Below the pieces are notes generated by a model. The model worked only from the letters and a program-made list of their open reading frames with translations, was not told the DNA's origin and made no database searches. A stretch of 64,000 bases of DNA, from the NCBI GenBank assembly GCA_028688225.1, contig JAQTYQ010000019.1:1-64000 (forward strand), written 5' to 3'. This document shows, in pieces, positions 54,959 through 63,428 of the stretch (the stretch's first letter is position 1; every line of letters begins with the position of its first letter). The DNA is from Opitutaceae bacterium. Its GTDB lineage: Bacteria; Verrucomicrobiota; Verrucomicrobiia; Opitutales; Opitutaceae. Made by a program: the position numbers and the translations under genes.

Positions 54959-56191
54959 ATGTTGCTGACCTTGGTGGCGGTTCTGATCGGCTTGCGGCTC
55001 GCCGCGCAACTCCTGCTCAACGCCCTGAACGCCTCTGCGGTGCGGCGGAATGCCGCCGCACCGCCGCCGGCGGTGGCGGCGATCATGGACCGGGCGACCT
55101 ATGCCAAGACCGTGGACTACTCGCTCGCCAAGCTGCGATTCAGTTCGATCGAGGAGATTTTTGAAGCAGTGGTGCTGGCCGCGGCGATCTTCAGCGGCAT
55201 GCTGCCGTGGTTGTATGCTCCCTTCCGGGCCTGGGCCCCGGACAGTGCGTGGAGCGGCGCGCTGTATGTGCTGGCCGTGGGCATGCTCCTGAACGTGCCC
55301 GCCCTGCCGTTCGACTGGTGGGGGCAGTTCCGGCTCGAGCAACGCTTCGGCTTCAACCAGGGGACGCTTCGGATTTGGGTGACCGACAAGCTCAAGGGTC
55401 TGCTGCTCATGCTGCTGATCGGCCTGCCGCTGCTCTGGGTGTTGTTCAACCTGGTGCGCTGGGTCGGCCGGGCCTGGTGGCTGTGGGGCTTCGCCCTGAT
55501 GTTCGGATTCCAGCTCCTGCTGATCGTGCTCTACCCGAAGCTCATCCTGCCGCTCTTCAACAAGCTCACGCCGCTGGCCGAGGGCGATCTGCGCCAGCGG
55601 CTGCTGGCGCTGGCCGACCGCACCGGCTTCCGGGCGCGGACCATCCAGGTGATGGACGGCAGCAAGCGCTCGGCGCACTCGAACGCGTTTTTCACCGGCT
55701 TCGGCCGCTTCCGGCGCATCGTGCTCTACGACACCCTGGTGAGCCAGCTCACGCAGCCGGAACTGGAGGCCGTGCTGGCGCACGAGATCGGCCACTACAA
55801 GCGCGGCCATATTCCGAAAATGCTGGCGGTGTCGGCGGTGCTGCAGCTCGGAGGCTTCGCCCTCATCGCGTGGCTGGCGGACAGCCCCTGGTTCAACGCC
55901 GCCTTCGGCTTTCCGTCGGCCGGGCTGGCGCCCACCTTTCTCCTCTTCGGCCTGCTGAGCGGAGTGGTCACGTTCTGGTTCTCGCCGGTGCTCAACTTTG
56001 TGTCGCGCGGCCACGAGTACGAGGCCGACGCCTTTGCCCGGGAAGCCGTCGGCGGCGCCGGTCCCATCGTGGACGCCCTGCGAAAACTGGCGCAGAAGAA
56101 CCTCAGCAATCTCACGCCGCATCCGCTTTACAGCGGTTTCCATTACTCGCATCCGACCTTGGCGGAGCGCGAACGGGCGTTGGCGGGGTGA
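54959..56191 (+). CDS. M48 (Ste24/CAAX-protease-1-like) membrane metallopeptidase
   Basis: 410 residues with several membrane segments (VLAAAIFSGMLPWL, LLLMLLIGLPLLWVLFNLV, GFALMFGFQLLLIVLYP). Zinc site AVLAHEIGHYKRGHI has His275, Glu276 and His279; the third ligand Glu is at about 355 in HEYEADAFA. FRLEQRFGFNQGTLRIWVTDKLKG and MDGSKRSAHSNAFFTGFG are typical of Ste24-type proteases, which act in membrane protein quality control in bacteria. It is divergent from xseB. Confidence 0.92.
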   Translation: MLLTLVAVLIGLRLAAQLLLNALNASAVRRNAAAPPPAVAAIMDRATYAKTVDYSLAKLRFSSIEEIFEAVVLAAAIFSGMLPWLYAPFRAWAPDSAWSGALYVLAVGMLLNVPALPFDWWGQFRLEQRFGFNQGTLRIWVTDKLKGLLLMLLIGLPLLWVLFNLVRWVGRAWWLWGFALMFGFQLLLIVLYPKLILPLFNKLTPLAEGDLRQRLLALADRTGFRARTIQVMDGSKRSAHSNAFFTGFGRFRRIVLYDTLVSQLTQPELEAVLAHEIGHYKRGHIPKMLAVSAVLQLGGFALIAWLADSPWFNAAFGFPSAGLAPTFLLFGLLSGVVTFWFSPVLNFVSRGHEYEADAFAREAVGGAGPIVDALRKLAQKNLSNLTPHPLYSGFHYSHPTLAERERALAG

Positions 56192-56252
56192 GTCTTAACC
56201 ACGGATCCCCCGGATGGATACGGATGGCTTGTCAGTCGGGCAGCGATCATCG

Positions 56253-57188
56253 GTGAAATCCACGGTCAGAAAGATGGTGCTGGCAGTTTGTCTCGCCACA
56301 GTTGTTCTCCGCGCTGAGACCCTGACGATCGCCACGTACAACGTGGAGAACTACGTCGCCGCCGGCCGCCGGGTCGACGGCGTCTACCGGCGGGCCTATC
56401 CCAAACCCGAGGCGGCCAAGCAGGCGCTGCGCACCGTGATCCGCGAGCTCAACGCCGACGTGCTGGCGCTGCAGGAAATGGGACCGGCCCCATACCTGCA
56501 GGAATTACAGCGCGATCTTCGCTCCGAGGGCATGGATTACCCGCACGCCGTACTGGCTGAGGCGGCCGATGCCGACCGGCATGTGGCGCTGCTCTCGCGG
56601 CGGCCGCTCAGCCGGGTGGAAACGCAGGCCGACCTCGGATTCAAGTATTTCAACGGGTGGGAGCGGGTGAAGCGGGGCGTGCTTGAGGTCGGGCTGGCCG
56701 CAGGGGAAGGCGACGTGACGCTGTTTGTGGTGCATCTGCGCAGCCGGTTCACCGAGCGGGCTGACGATCCGAACTCGGCCCGGTGCCGGGCCGGTGAGGC
56801 CGGGGCGATCCGCGATTTTGTGCTCCGGCGGTTTCCCGATCCGCGCGCCGCGCGCTTCCTCATCCTCGGCGATTGCAACGACACCAAGGACAGCAAGCCG
56901 CTGCGGCTGCTGAGGCGGCGCGGGCGGACGGTCATCGCGGAACTGCTCGCCGCCGCCGATGCGCGGGGCGACACCTGGACGCACACCTATCGCAAGGAGG
57001 AAACCTATACGCGGGTGGATCACATCCTCGTGTCGCCCGGCCTGGCCTCCGCCGTGAGCGGCGGCCGGGCGCAGATCTATGACGGTCCCGGCGGACGCGA
57101 GGCGAGCGACCACCGGCCGGTGTTGGTCCGGCTGGAGATGGACAAACTCACGCCGCTCGTTCGGGCGACGGGAACTCCGGCACGATGA
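56253..57188 (+). CDS. secreted endonuclease/exonuclease/phosphatase-fold protein
   Basis: About 311 residues from GTG 56253 (alternatives: ATG 56214 or 56274). A signal peptide precedes TIATYNVENYVAAGRR. The EEP motifs are complete: NVEN, LALQEMG, FVVHLRSR, LILGDCNDTKD, and a terminal ASDHRPVLVRLE. These give a Mg2+-dependent phosphodiesterase or phosphatase, probably extracytoplasmic. No operon partner is evident. Confidence 0.88.
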   Translation: MKSTVRKMVLAVCLATVVLRAETLTIATYNVENYVAAGRRVDGVYRRAYPKPEAAKQALRTVIRELNADVLALQEMGPAPYLQELQRDLRSEGMDYPHAVLAEAADADRHVALLSRRPLSRVETQADLGFKYFNGWERVKRGVLEVGLAAGEGDVTLFVVHLRSRFTERADDPNSARCRAGEAGAIRDFVLRRFPDPRAARFLILGDCNDTKDSKPLRLLRRRGRTVIAELLAAADARGDTWTHTYRKEETYTRVDHILVSPGLASAVSGGRAQIYDGPGGREASDHRPVLVRLEMDKLTPLVRATGTPAR

Positions 57189-57196
57189 GGCGAGAG

Positions 57197-57216
57197 CGGA
57201 TGCGCAGTCGCATCCG
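57197..57216. terminator. hairpin downstream of the EEP-fold gene
   Basis: CGGATGCG-CAGT-CGCATCCG, a perfect 8-base stem with a 4-base loop, starting 8 bases after the stop codon and located between convergent genes. No U tract. Confidence 0.45.
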
Positions 57217-57314
57217 GCCCGGGAACGGGAGGGAAGGCGAGCCAGGACGTGTGCTAAAGCTTCCTTCCGCAAGCATCGTCCCAAGCCAAACGCTATAGCC
57301 AACGCCTGCGAACG

Positions 57315-58667
57315 TCACACCAGCAACAGGGCGGGCTTTTCGAGCAGCTCCTTGAGCGCGGCGAGATACTTCGCGCCGGTGGCACCGTCCACCACGCGGT
57401 GATCGCAGGAGAGGAAGAGCGAGAGGCACTGGCCGATCACGATCCGGTCATCCTTCACCACCGGCTTCTTCACGGTCATGCCAATGGCGAGGATGGCGGC
57501 GTTGGGCGGGTTGATGATGGCGGTGAACCGCGCAATGCCCAGCATGCCGAGATTGGAGATGCAAAACGTGCCGCCGGTGTATTGCTCGGGCTTGAGCTTC
57601 CGGGCCTTGGCCAGGCCGGCGAGTTCGCGGGCTTCCGTGCTGATCTGGAAAATCGTCTTCAGGTGGGTGTCGCGGATGACCGGCGTGATCAGGCCGTCGT
57701 CAAGCGCCACTGCAAACGACACATGCGCGGCGGCATGGTGGCGGATGCCTTCATTTTCCCACGAACAATTGACGGTGGGCACGGCGCGCAGCGCCCCGGC
57801 GCTGGCCTTGAGGATGAAGTCGTTGACCGAGAGCTTGACGCCGTCCTTCTCCAGGCCGCGGTTGAGCTGGGCCCGGAGGGCCAGCAGCGGGTCGGCGTCG
57901 ATTTCGATCTCCAGATAGAAATGCGGGATCTGCGTCTTGGACTCGACCAGCCGGCGCGCGATGGTGGCCCGGATGTTCGAGACGGGCACGAGTTCCTCGG
58001 TTTGGATCGGACTCCTGGCGAGGAGCGAGGGCGCGGCAGCCAGGGCGGAAGGCGACCGCGACGGGGGCGTCGCGGCTCCAGATTTTTCGGCCGCGAGAAT
58101 GTCGGCTTGCACGATCCGGCCACCCGGCCCCGATCCTTTGAGGAGCGCGTAATCGAGGCCCTTCTCCGCGGCGAGTTTCCGGGCCAGCGGGGAAATTCTG
58201 GTCCGTTTGGTGGAAGAACCGGAGGCCGGGGACGGGAGATCGGAGAGAGGAGCAGGTTGTGGCGTGGAAGCAGGGATCCTTGGGACAGCGGTCGTGCCCG
58301 GCTGCTTGGCGACAAGTGGCGGCCCCGCGGGCACGGGTGCAGGCGGGGAGGGCGGGGAAGGCCGGACGGGCGTGGCGGCCACCGGCCTCTCCGGTGCGGA
58401 CGGAACAACCGGCGCCTCGACCTTTTCCCCCTTTTTACCGACGGCGCAGAGAGGGGCGCCGATGGGGATCTGCGTGCCCACCTTGACGAACTGCCGGAGC
58501 AGGACGCCGTCGAAGAAGGACTCGAGCCCCATGGTCGCCTTGGCGGTCTCGATCTCGGCCAGCATATCACCGGATTTGACGGCGTCGCCCTCCTGCTTGA
58601 GCCATTTGACCAGCGTGCCCACCGTCATGGTGTCGCTGAGTTTCGGCATGTCGATGATCTGGGCCAT
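57315..58667 (-). CDS. pdhC: pyruvate dehydrogenase E2, dihydrolipoamide acetyltransferase
   Basis: 450 residues. One lipoyl domain (about 1-78: MPKLSDTMTVGTLVKWLKQEGD, lipoyl Lys in ETAKA), an Ala/Pro-rich linker, a peripheral-subunit-binding domain (RISPLARKLAAEKGLDYALLKGSGPGGRI), a second linker, and the acetyltransferase core ending with FLSCDHRVVDGATGAKYL with the catalytic His. It takes acetyl from E1 to CoA. It is the last gene of pdhA-pdhB-pdhC; no E3 gene follows in the window. The 54-base gap to pdhB is a hexamer repeat. Confidence 0.94.
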   Translation of the reverse strand: MAQIIDMPKLSDTMTVGTLVKWLKQEGDAVKSGDMLAEIETAKATMGLESFFDGVLLRQFVKVGTQIPIGAPLCAVGKKGEKVEAPVVPSAPERPVAATPVRPSPPSPPAPVPAGPPLVAKQPGTTAVPRIPASTPQPAPLSDLPSPASGSSTKRTRISPLARKLAAEKGLDYALLKGSGPGGRIVQADILAAEKSGAATPPSRSPSALAAAPSLLARSPIQTEELVPVSNIRATIARRLVESKTQIPHFYLEIEIDADPLLALRAQLNRGLEKDGVKLSVNDFILKASAGALRAVPTVNCSWENEGIRHHAAAHVSFAVALDDGLITPVIRDTHLKTIFQISTEARELAGLAKARKLKPEQYTGGTFCISNLGMLGIARFTAIINPPNAAILAIGMTVKKPVVKDDRIVIGQCLSLFLSCDHRVVDGATGAKYLAALKELLEKPALLLV

Positions 58668-58700
58668 GGGAGTGAAGGTGAGAGTGAAAGTGAGGGTGGA
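58668..58700. repeat. hexamer repeat in front of pdhC
   Basis: Coding-strand units CCCTCA, CTTTCA, CTCTCA, CCTTCA end four bases before the start codon. No Shine-Dalgarno. Same consensus (CYYTCA) as before pilC and pdhB. Confidence 0.75.
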
Positions 58701-58721
58701 CCGCGCCGCGATCCGCGGCGG

Positions 58722-59696
58722 TTACAGCATTTCCAGCACGGCTTTCATGATGCGCTGCGGGTTGGGTAGTTGCTCCTTTTCCATTGGCGGCGAATAAATG
58801 GCGGGGGCATCGATCGCGGAAATGCGTCTGATCGGGGCGTCAAGGTCGTCGAAGGCCCGGTCTTGGATCAGATAGGCGAGCTGGGCCCCGACGCCGCAGA
58901 AAGGTTTGTTTTCCTCAACCAGCAGGACGCGGTTGGTCTTCCGCACGGAGGCGAGGATGGTTTCCTCGTCGAGCGGACGGATGGAGCGCAGGTCGACGAC
59001 CTCGACGCTGACATCGTGCTCGGCCTCCAGGAGCTGCGCGGCCTTGAGCGAATTGATGACGGCGCGGCCGTGGGCGACGATGGTCAGGTCCGTGCCCGGT
59101 CGTTTCACGTCGGCCCGGCCCAGCGGAATGAGGTATTCCTCCGCTGGCACCTCGGCCTTGTCGTTATAGAGAATGGTATTCTCCAGAAACATCACCGGAT
59201 CATTGTCGCGGATGGCCGCCTTGAGGAGGCCTTTCGCGTCGTAGGCGGTGGCGGGGCAGACAACCTTGATGCCCGGATGGCTGGCGAGGACATTCTCGGG
59301 CGTGTGGCTGTGCGTGGCGCCGACATTGGTGCCGCCGTTGGCCGGGCCGCGGATGACGATGGGGATGTTGATCAGGCCGCCGGACATGTAGCGGATGTTG
59401 GCGGCGTTGTTGAGAATCTGGTCGAAGGCGACGGAGTAGAAACTCCAGAACATCAGTTCCATCACGGGCCGGATGCCGAGCATGGAAGCGCCGACGCCAA
59501 GCCCGATGAAACCGGCTTCGCTGATGGGCGTGTCGACGATACGCTGCGGACCGAAACGGGCGAGCAGTCCCTCGGTGACCTTGTAGGCGCCGTGAAACTG
59601 GGCGACCTCCTCGCCCATGACCACAACGTTGGGGTCGCGCTCCAGCTCCTCGGCCAGCGCCTGGTTGAGTGCTTCGCGATAGGTGATGAGTGGCAT
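58722..59696 (-). CDS. pdhB: pyruvate dehydrogenase E1 beta subunit
   Basis: 324 residues: ITYREALNQALAEELERDPNVVVMGEEVAQFHGAYKVT, RIVDTPISEAGFIGLGVGASMLGIRPVMELMFWSF and VVDLRSIRPLDEETILASVRKT are the standard E1-beta sequences. Together with pdhA it forms the ThDP-dependent decarboxylase of the pyruvate dehydrogenase complex. It follows pdhA by 88 bases. Confidence 0.94.
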   Translation of the reverse strand: MPLITYREALNQALAEELERDPNVVVMGEEVAQFHGAYKVTEGLLARFGPQRIVDTPISEAGFIGLGVGASMLGIRPVMELMFWSFYSVAFDQILNNAANIRYMSGGLINIPIVIRGPANGGTNVGATHSHTPENVLASHPGIKVVCPATAYDAKGLLKAAIRDNDPVMFLENTILYNDKAEVPAEEYLIPLGRADVKRPGTDLTIVAHGRAVINSLKAAQLLEAEHDVSVEVVDLRSIRPLDEETILASVRKTNRVLLVEENKPFCGVGAQLAYLIQDRAFDDLDAPIRRISAIDAPAIYSPPMEKEQLPNPQRIMKAVLEML

Positions 59697-59745
59697 CCGG
59701 AAGGGAAAGTGAGCGTGAAGATGAAAGTGAAGGTGGAGTGGGGGA
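59697..59745. repeat. hexamer repeat in front of pdhB
   Basis: Coding-strand units CCTTCA, CTTTCA, TCTTCA, CGCTCA, CTTTCC run up to the start codon of pdhB, which lacks a Shine-Dalgarno. Confidence 0.75.
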
Positions 59746-59784
59746 AGTTGGGAAAGGAATCAGGCCGGGGAGCGAGGCGGGATC

Positions 59785-60888
59785 TCAGTCGAAGAAGATC
59801 CGGCCCTGCGATTGCTTCTGGCCGGGATTGTCCTCCTCCCAATAGACGTCTTTCCGGATGTCGCCGACGGCGGGGAAGGGGCTGGCCTCCGCAAACTCGG
59901 CGGCCCGCTCGGCCTCGGCGCGCGCCGCGGCGTCGACCTCCTGCTCCACCTCGGCGGTCAGCACGCCCTCGGCGGCCAGCATGTCGCGGGTCAGGGTGAG
60001 GGGATCCTTGGTGCGGCGGTAGTTCTCGATCTCCTCCTTGGTGCGGTAGGTGGAATCGGGATCGGCGACGGAATGACCGCGGTAGCGGTACGTCATGATC
60101 TCAAGTACGCCCGGCTGGAATTTCTCGCGGGCGAGCTGGAGCATCCGGTCGGTCTTTTCGCGCACCTCGTAAAGGTCATGGCCATTGCCGGTATCCCACG
60201 CCATGCCGTATCCCTCGGCCCGCTGGGCGAGCCCGGGCCCGGCGGAGGAGCGCCGCTGGCTCGTGCCCATGGAATAGCCGTTGTTTTCGATGACAAAGAC
60301 CACGGGCAGGCTCCACAGCGCCGCAAGGTTGTAGGCCTCATGCACCGCGCCTTGGTTGACGGCACCATCGCCCATGAAGGTGAGGCAGGCACCCTTGAGG
60401 CCCCGGTACTTCAGGGCGTAGGCAATGCCGGTGCCGAGCGGCAACTGCCCGCCGACGATGCCGTGTCCGCCCCAATAGTTCCGCGCCGGATCGAAGAAGT
60501 GCATCGACCCGCCCTTACCCTTGGAACAGCCGCTCGCCTTGCCGTAAAGTTCGGCCATCAATTCGTTCAGGTTCATGCCGACCGCGATGGCATGGCCGTG
60601 GTCGCGGTAGGCGGTGATGACGTGATCGTCCTTTTGCATCACGGAGCAACACCCGACCGCCACGGCTTCCTGGCCGATGTACAGATGCAGAAACCCGCCG
60701 ATGCGCCCCTGCTGGTAGGCGCGGAGGCTGCGCTCCTCGAAGCGCCGGATGCGCATCATGGTGCGGTAAAGCGCGATCCGTTCCGCCGTGGACAGCCTGG
60801 CGTTGATCGGCGCCCGGCTCGACGCCGAGGCGCGGACAGCAGGCGGTGCTTCCTTTTTCTCAACGATAGCGGCTGGCTTCTTGCTCAC
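59785..60888 (-). CDS. pdhA: pyruvate dehydrogenase E1 alpha subunit
   Basis: 367 residues from GTG at 60888. An Ala/Lys-rich start is followed by RMMRIRRFEERSLRAYQQGRIGGFLHLYIGQEAV, GDGAVNQGAVHEAYNLAALWSLPVVFVIENNGYSMGTS (ThDP motif) and MTYRYRGHSVADPDSTYRTKEE, all standard E1-alpha. It heads pdhABC. This complex is distinct from the fused E1 at 8235-10259. Confidence 0.95.
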   Translation of the reverse strand: MSKKPAAIVEKKEAPPAVRASASSRAPINARLSTAERIALYRTMMRIRRFEERSLRAYQQGRIGGFLHLYIGQEAVAVGCCSVMQKDDHVITAYRDHGHAIAVGMNLNELMAELYGKASGCSKGKGGSMHFFDPARNYWGGHGIVGGQLPLGTGIAYALKYRGLKGACLTFMGDGAVNQGAVHEAYNLAALWSLPVVFVIENNGYSMGTSQRRSSAGPGLAQRAEGYGMAWDTGNGHDLYEVREKTDRMLQLAREKFQPGVLEIMTYRYRGHSVADPDSTYRTKEEIENYRRTKDPLTLTRDMLAAEGVLTAEVEQEVDAAARAEAERAAEFAEASPFPAVGDIRKDVYWEEDNPGQKQSQGRIFFD

Positions 60889-61044
60889 AGATTGAAGGTG
60901 GCGGCAACGGACAGATTAATGGTCGGTATAAGCGGCGATTAATCAAGTGGGCGATGCCTTTTCGCAAGTTGAAACCTCCTGCCTGAACCCGCCGCGACCG
61001 GGAAACGCCAGAGCGCCCGGATGCGGAGCGTCGCCGGCGCCGGT

Positions 61045-61563
61045 TTATGCCGGCGAGGGTGGCGGCGGCGTGACTTCCTCAATCACGACGCGCACCGGCC
61101 GGCCCGGGGCGCAGTCGGCGCGGAGCGCGACGAACCGGTCGCGGTAGCGGTCGAAGATCGGCCAGAGCGCGGCGCGGTCCGTCTCGGGGATGGAGAGCCG
61201 GGCGATCGCGGCCCGGCTGAAGAACCCGAAACGGCCTTCGTCGATGTCGGGCGGCTGGACTTCGAGCGGATGCCGGCAGTGGAACAGGAACATCAGCCAG
61301 TGACTTTCGCCCTCATAGGCCTTTTCCGCGATCATGGCGAAGAGATGCAGGTCGTCGGTGCCGATGCGAAGGCCCGTCTCCTCCAAGGTCTCGCGCACGG
61401 CGCACTCGAAGGGCGACTCGCCCATCGCCATCTCCAGCTTGCCGCCGATCGGGCTCCAGTTGCCGAAATTCGGCGCCTTGTTGCGATGGATGAGCAGGAG
61501 TTCGCCGGCACGGTTTTCGAGGAAGACGAGGACGCTGATCTTGTAGGGAAGCACCGGAGGCAT
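61045..61563 (-). CDS. NUDIX hydrolase
   Basis: 172 residues. The Nudix box GGKLEMAMGESPFECAVRETLEETGL fits Gx5Ex7REUxEExGU exactly. The start ISVLVFLENRAGELLLIHRNKAPNFGNWSPIGG resembles 8-oxo-dGTP-pyrophosphatase-like proteins. It hydrolyses a nucleoside diphosphate derivative; substrate not assignable. It is divergent from the pilus locus and in tandem with pdhA with a 156-base gap. Confidence 0.9.
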   Translation of the reverse strand: MPPVLPYKISVLVFLENRAGELLLIHRNKAPNFGNWSPIGGKLEMAMGESPFECAVRETLEETGLRIGTDDLHLFAMIAEKAYEGESHWLMFLFHCRHPLEVQPPDIDEGRFGFFSRAAIARLSIPETDRAALWPIFDRYRDRFVALRADCAPGRPVRVVIEEVTPPPPSPA

Positions 61564-61692
61564 TGCGTTTGAGGCGGGGCGAACGACAGACCACGGAGCG
61601 TGGCAACGGGATCAGTCCGGGCAATGTTTTTCCAGCCGGATGTCGATTGAGCTTGAACTAACGGAGAATTTCCAAATAGCAGGAATCCCCCT

Positions 61693-63417
61693 ATGCATCT
61701 TTCCCGGATTCTGGCCGTGGACTGCGGAGCCACGCACGTGACCGGCGGTGTTTTGATCCGCGGCCCGGATGGCCGGTATACGCTTGAGCGTTTCGCCCGC
61801 GAATCCATGGATCAGGCCGGCCCTGACGATGGCGGTTGGGTGGCAGGCGCCGGCCCGGCCCTCCAGCGGATCGTCCGGAGAGAAAAGTGGCGCGGTCCCT
61901 GCATCCTGGGCCTTCCCGGGCATTGCACGTTCAATCAGCTCAGCCGAATTCCCTGCCTCGCCGCGCGGCAGCGCCGGAAAATCATCGAGTTTGAAGCCCG
62001 GCAGGGGATTCCCTTTGCGCTGGAAGCAGTCGCGTGGAGTCACGTGGCGGTCGGCAGCCATGAGGGCCATTTGGACGTGGCGCTGACGATGGTCAAACGG
62101 TCCATCCTGGAAGCGTTGTGCAGGCAGATGCGTGCCGCCGGCTTATATGCGCAGGTTGTGATGCCGGCCTGGTCGGTCATCCGTCATGGGCAGGGCTATA
62201 ATCATCCCGATACCGGCGAGGCGCTGGTTGTCTCCATTGGCGCCCGCACCACCCACCTGCTTTATTGCGGAGCGACCAGGTTTTTCCTGCGCACCATCAC
62301 TTGGGGCGGGGAGGCGGTTACGCAGAAGATCGCTGAGGAATTGCAGCTGGGCCAGCCCCATGCTGAGTCCCTTAAGCGTCGGGTTCTCGGCGAACCGGCC
62401 GGGCTGCCGACAGATGCACCTGAAAGCATGGCCGTCCAGCTGGCGGTGGATGAATTCGCGCGGCGTCTGGGTGGAGAAATATCCCGGTCCCTGGTCGGAC
62501 TGGGACGGGAAGGCGAGAGCGGCCGGCCGGCGCTGCTCTATCTTGATGGAGGAGGATCCGCGATCCCGGATTTGCCGGCCCGGCTCGCGCACAGCCTGCA
62601 ACTCGAGATCCGCCGGCGGGATCCTCTGCGGCATCTGCAGCTCGGCCCCGCCGCCGCCGAGCTGATCAAGGCAATCGGACCCGCTGCGGTGTCCGGCCTC
62701 GTGGGGCTCGCCGCGAGCGCGGCGGGCCCCGAGCGGGGCAAGGTCAACCTGCTGCCACCCGCCCTGCGCGGCGAATTATTCCTCCATCGCTGGTGGCCGG
62801 GCATCGGCGCCGCGGCCTTGCTCGCCCTGGCCGGGCTGGCCTTTGCCATCAGCCATCATCGTTCGGTGGAACGGGAAACCGTGCGGCTGACCGTCGAAAT
62901 TGAGGCGAAGATCAGCGCCCTGCGCCGGTTGGATGAGGGCAACCGGGCCAATCGCGCGCGCGTGGAGCAGACCAACCGGCGGATCGCGGCATTGCAGCGG
63001 TTGAGCAACGCCAAATCGAGCTGGGTCGTGTTTCTCGGCGATCTGCAGTCGCGGCTGACGAAAACGGAGGACGTCTGGATCGAGAGACTCCAAGTCCTGC
63101 CGCCTGGCGCTTCGGAGACGTCCGCCGCCCCCGCTCAAACCGAAGCGGCAAGAGACGTTGAACCCGGCAGCGGCAATATCCGGACCGAGGCATCCCCCGC
63201 CGGCTACCGGCTCACCTTGGGCGGATGCGTCCTGGATGCGCATACTCCGCTGACGCGCCCCAGCGAGAACGCCTATCACCGGGCCAGATCGCTGCTGGCG
63301 GCCCTGCGGGAATCACCCTTTGTCGCCGGCGTGGAAAATGAACGCTTCGACAGCAGTCGGGCCGGCGTTCTGCGGTTCGAAATCACCCTGCTGCCGGCAC
63401 CGCAAAAACTTTTCTGA
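61693..63417 (+). CDS. pilM: type IV pilus assembly protein, PilM-PilN-like fusion
   Basis: 574 residues with AGGA 9 bases before ATG. Residues 1 to about 340 are a PilM-type actin-like ATPase (ILAVDCGATHVTGGVLI, RRKIIEFEARQGIPFALEAVAWSH, VVSIGARTTHLLYC, LLYLDGGGSAIPDLPARLAHSLQLEI). KVNLLPPALR, the start motif of PilN, comes at about 352, a membrane helix at about 367-387, then a coiled coil and a small globular C-terminus. In most bacteria PilM and PilN are separate proteins. The fusion would fix the cytoplasmic ring to the inner-membrane part. It resembles the Akkermansia Amuc_1101 locus by order and type; this is from memory. Confidence 0.82.
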   Translation: MHLSRILAVDCGATHVTGGVLIRGPDGRYTLERFARESMDQAGPDDGGWVAGAGPALQRIVRREKWRGPCILGLPGHCTFNQLSRIPCLAARQRRKIIEFEARQGIPFALEAVAWSHVAVGSHEGHLDVALTMVKRSILEALCRQMRAAGLYAQVVMPAWSVIRHGQGYNHPDTGEALVVSIGARTTHLLYCGATRFFLRTITWGGEAVTQKIAEELQLGQPHAESLKRRVLGEPAGLPTDAPESMAVQLAVDEFARRLGGEISRSLVGLGREGESGRPALLYLDGGGSAIPDLPARLAHSLQLEIRRRDPLRHLQLGPAAAELIKAIGPAAVSGLVGLAASAAGPERGKVNLLPPALRGELFLHRWWPGIGAAALLALAGLAFAISHHRSVERETVRLTVEIEAKISALRRLDEGNRANRARVEQTNRRIAALQRLSNAKSSWVVFLGDLQSRLTKTEDVWIERLQVLPPGASETSAAPAQTEAARDVEPGSGNIRTEASPAGYRLTLGGCVLDAHTPLTRPSENAYHRARSLLAALRESPFVAGVENERFDSSRAGVLRFEITLLPAPQKLF

Positions 63418-63428
63418 CTTTTTGCCTC

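Noticed and set aside
54737..56152. 471-codon minus-strand frame opposite the M48 protease gene
   Set aside because: His/Arg/Gln-rich shadow of a clear metallopeptidase gene.
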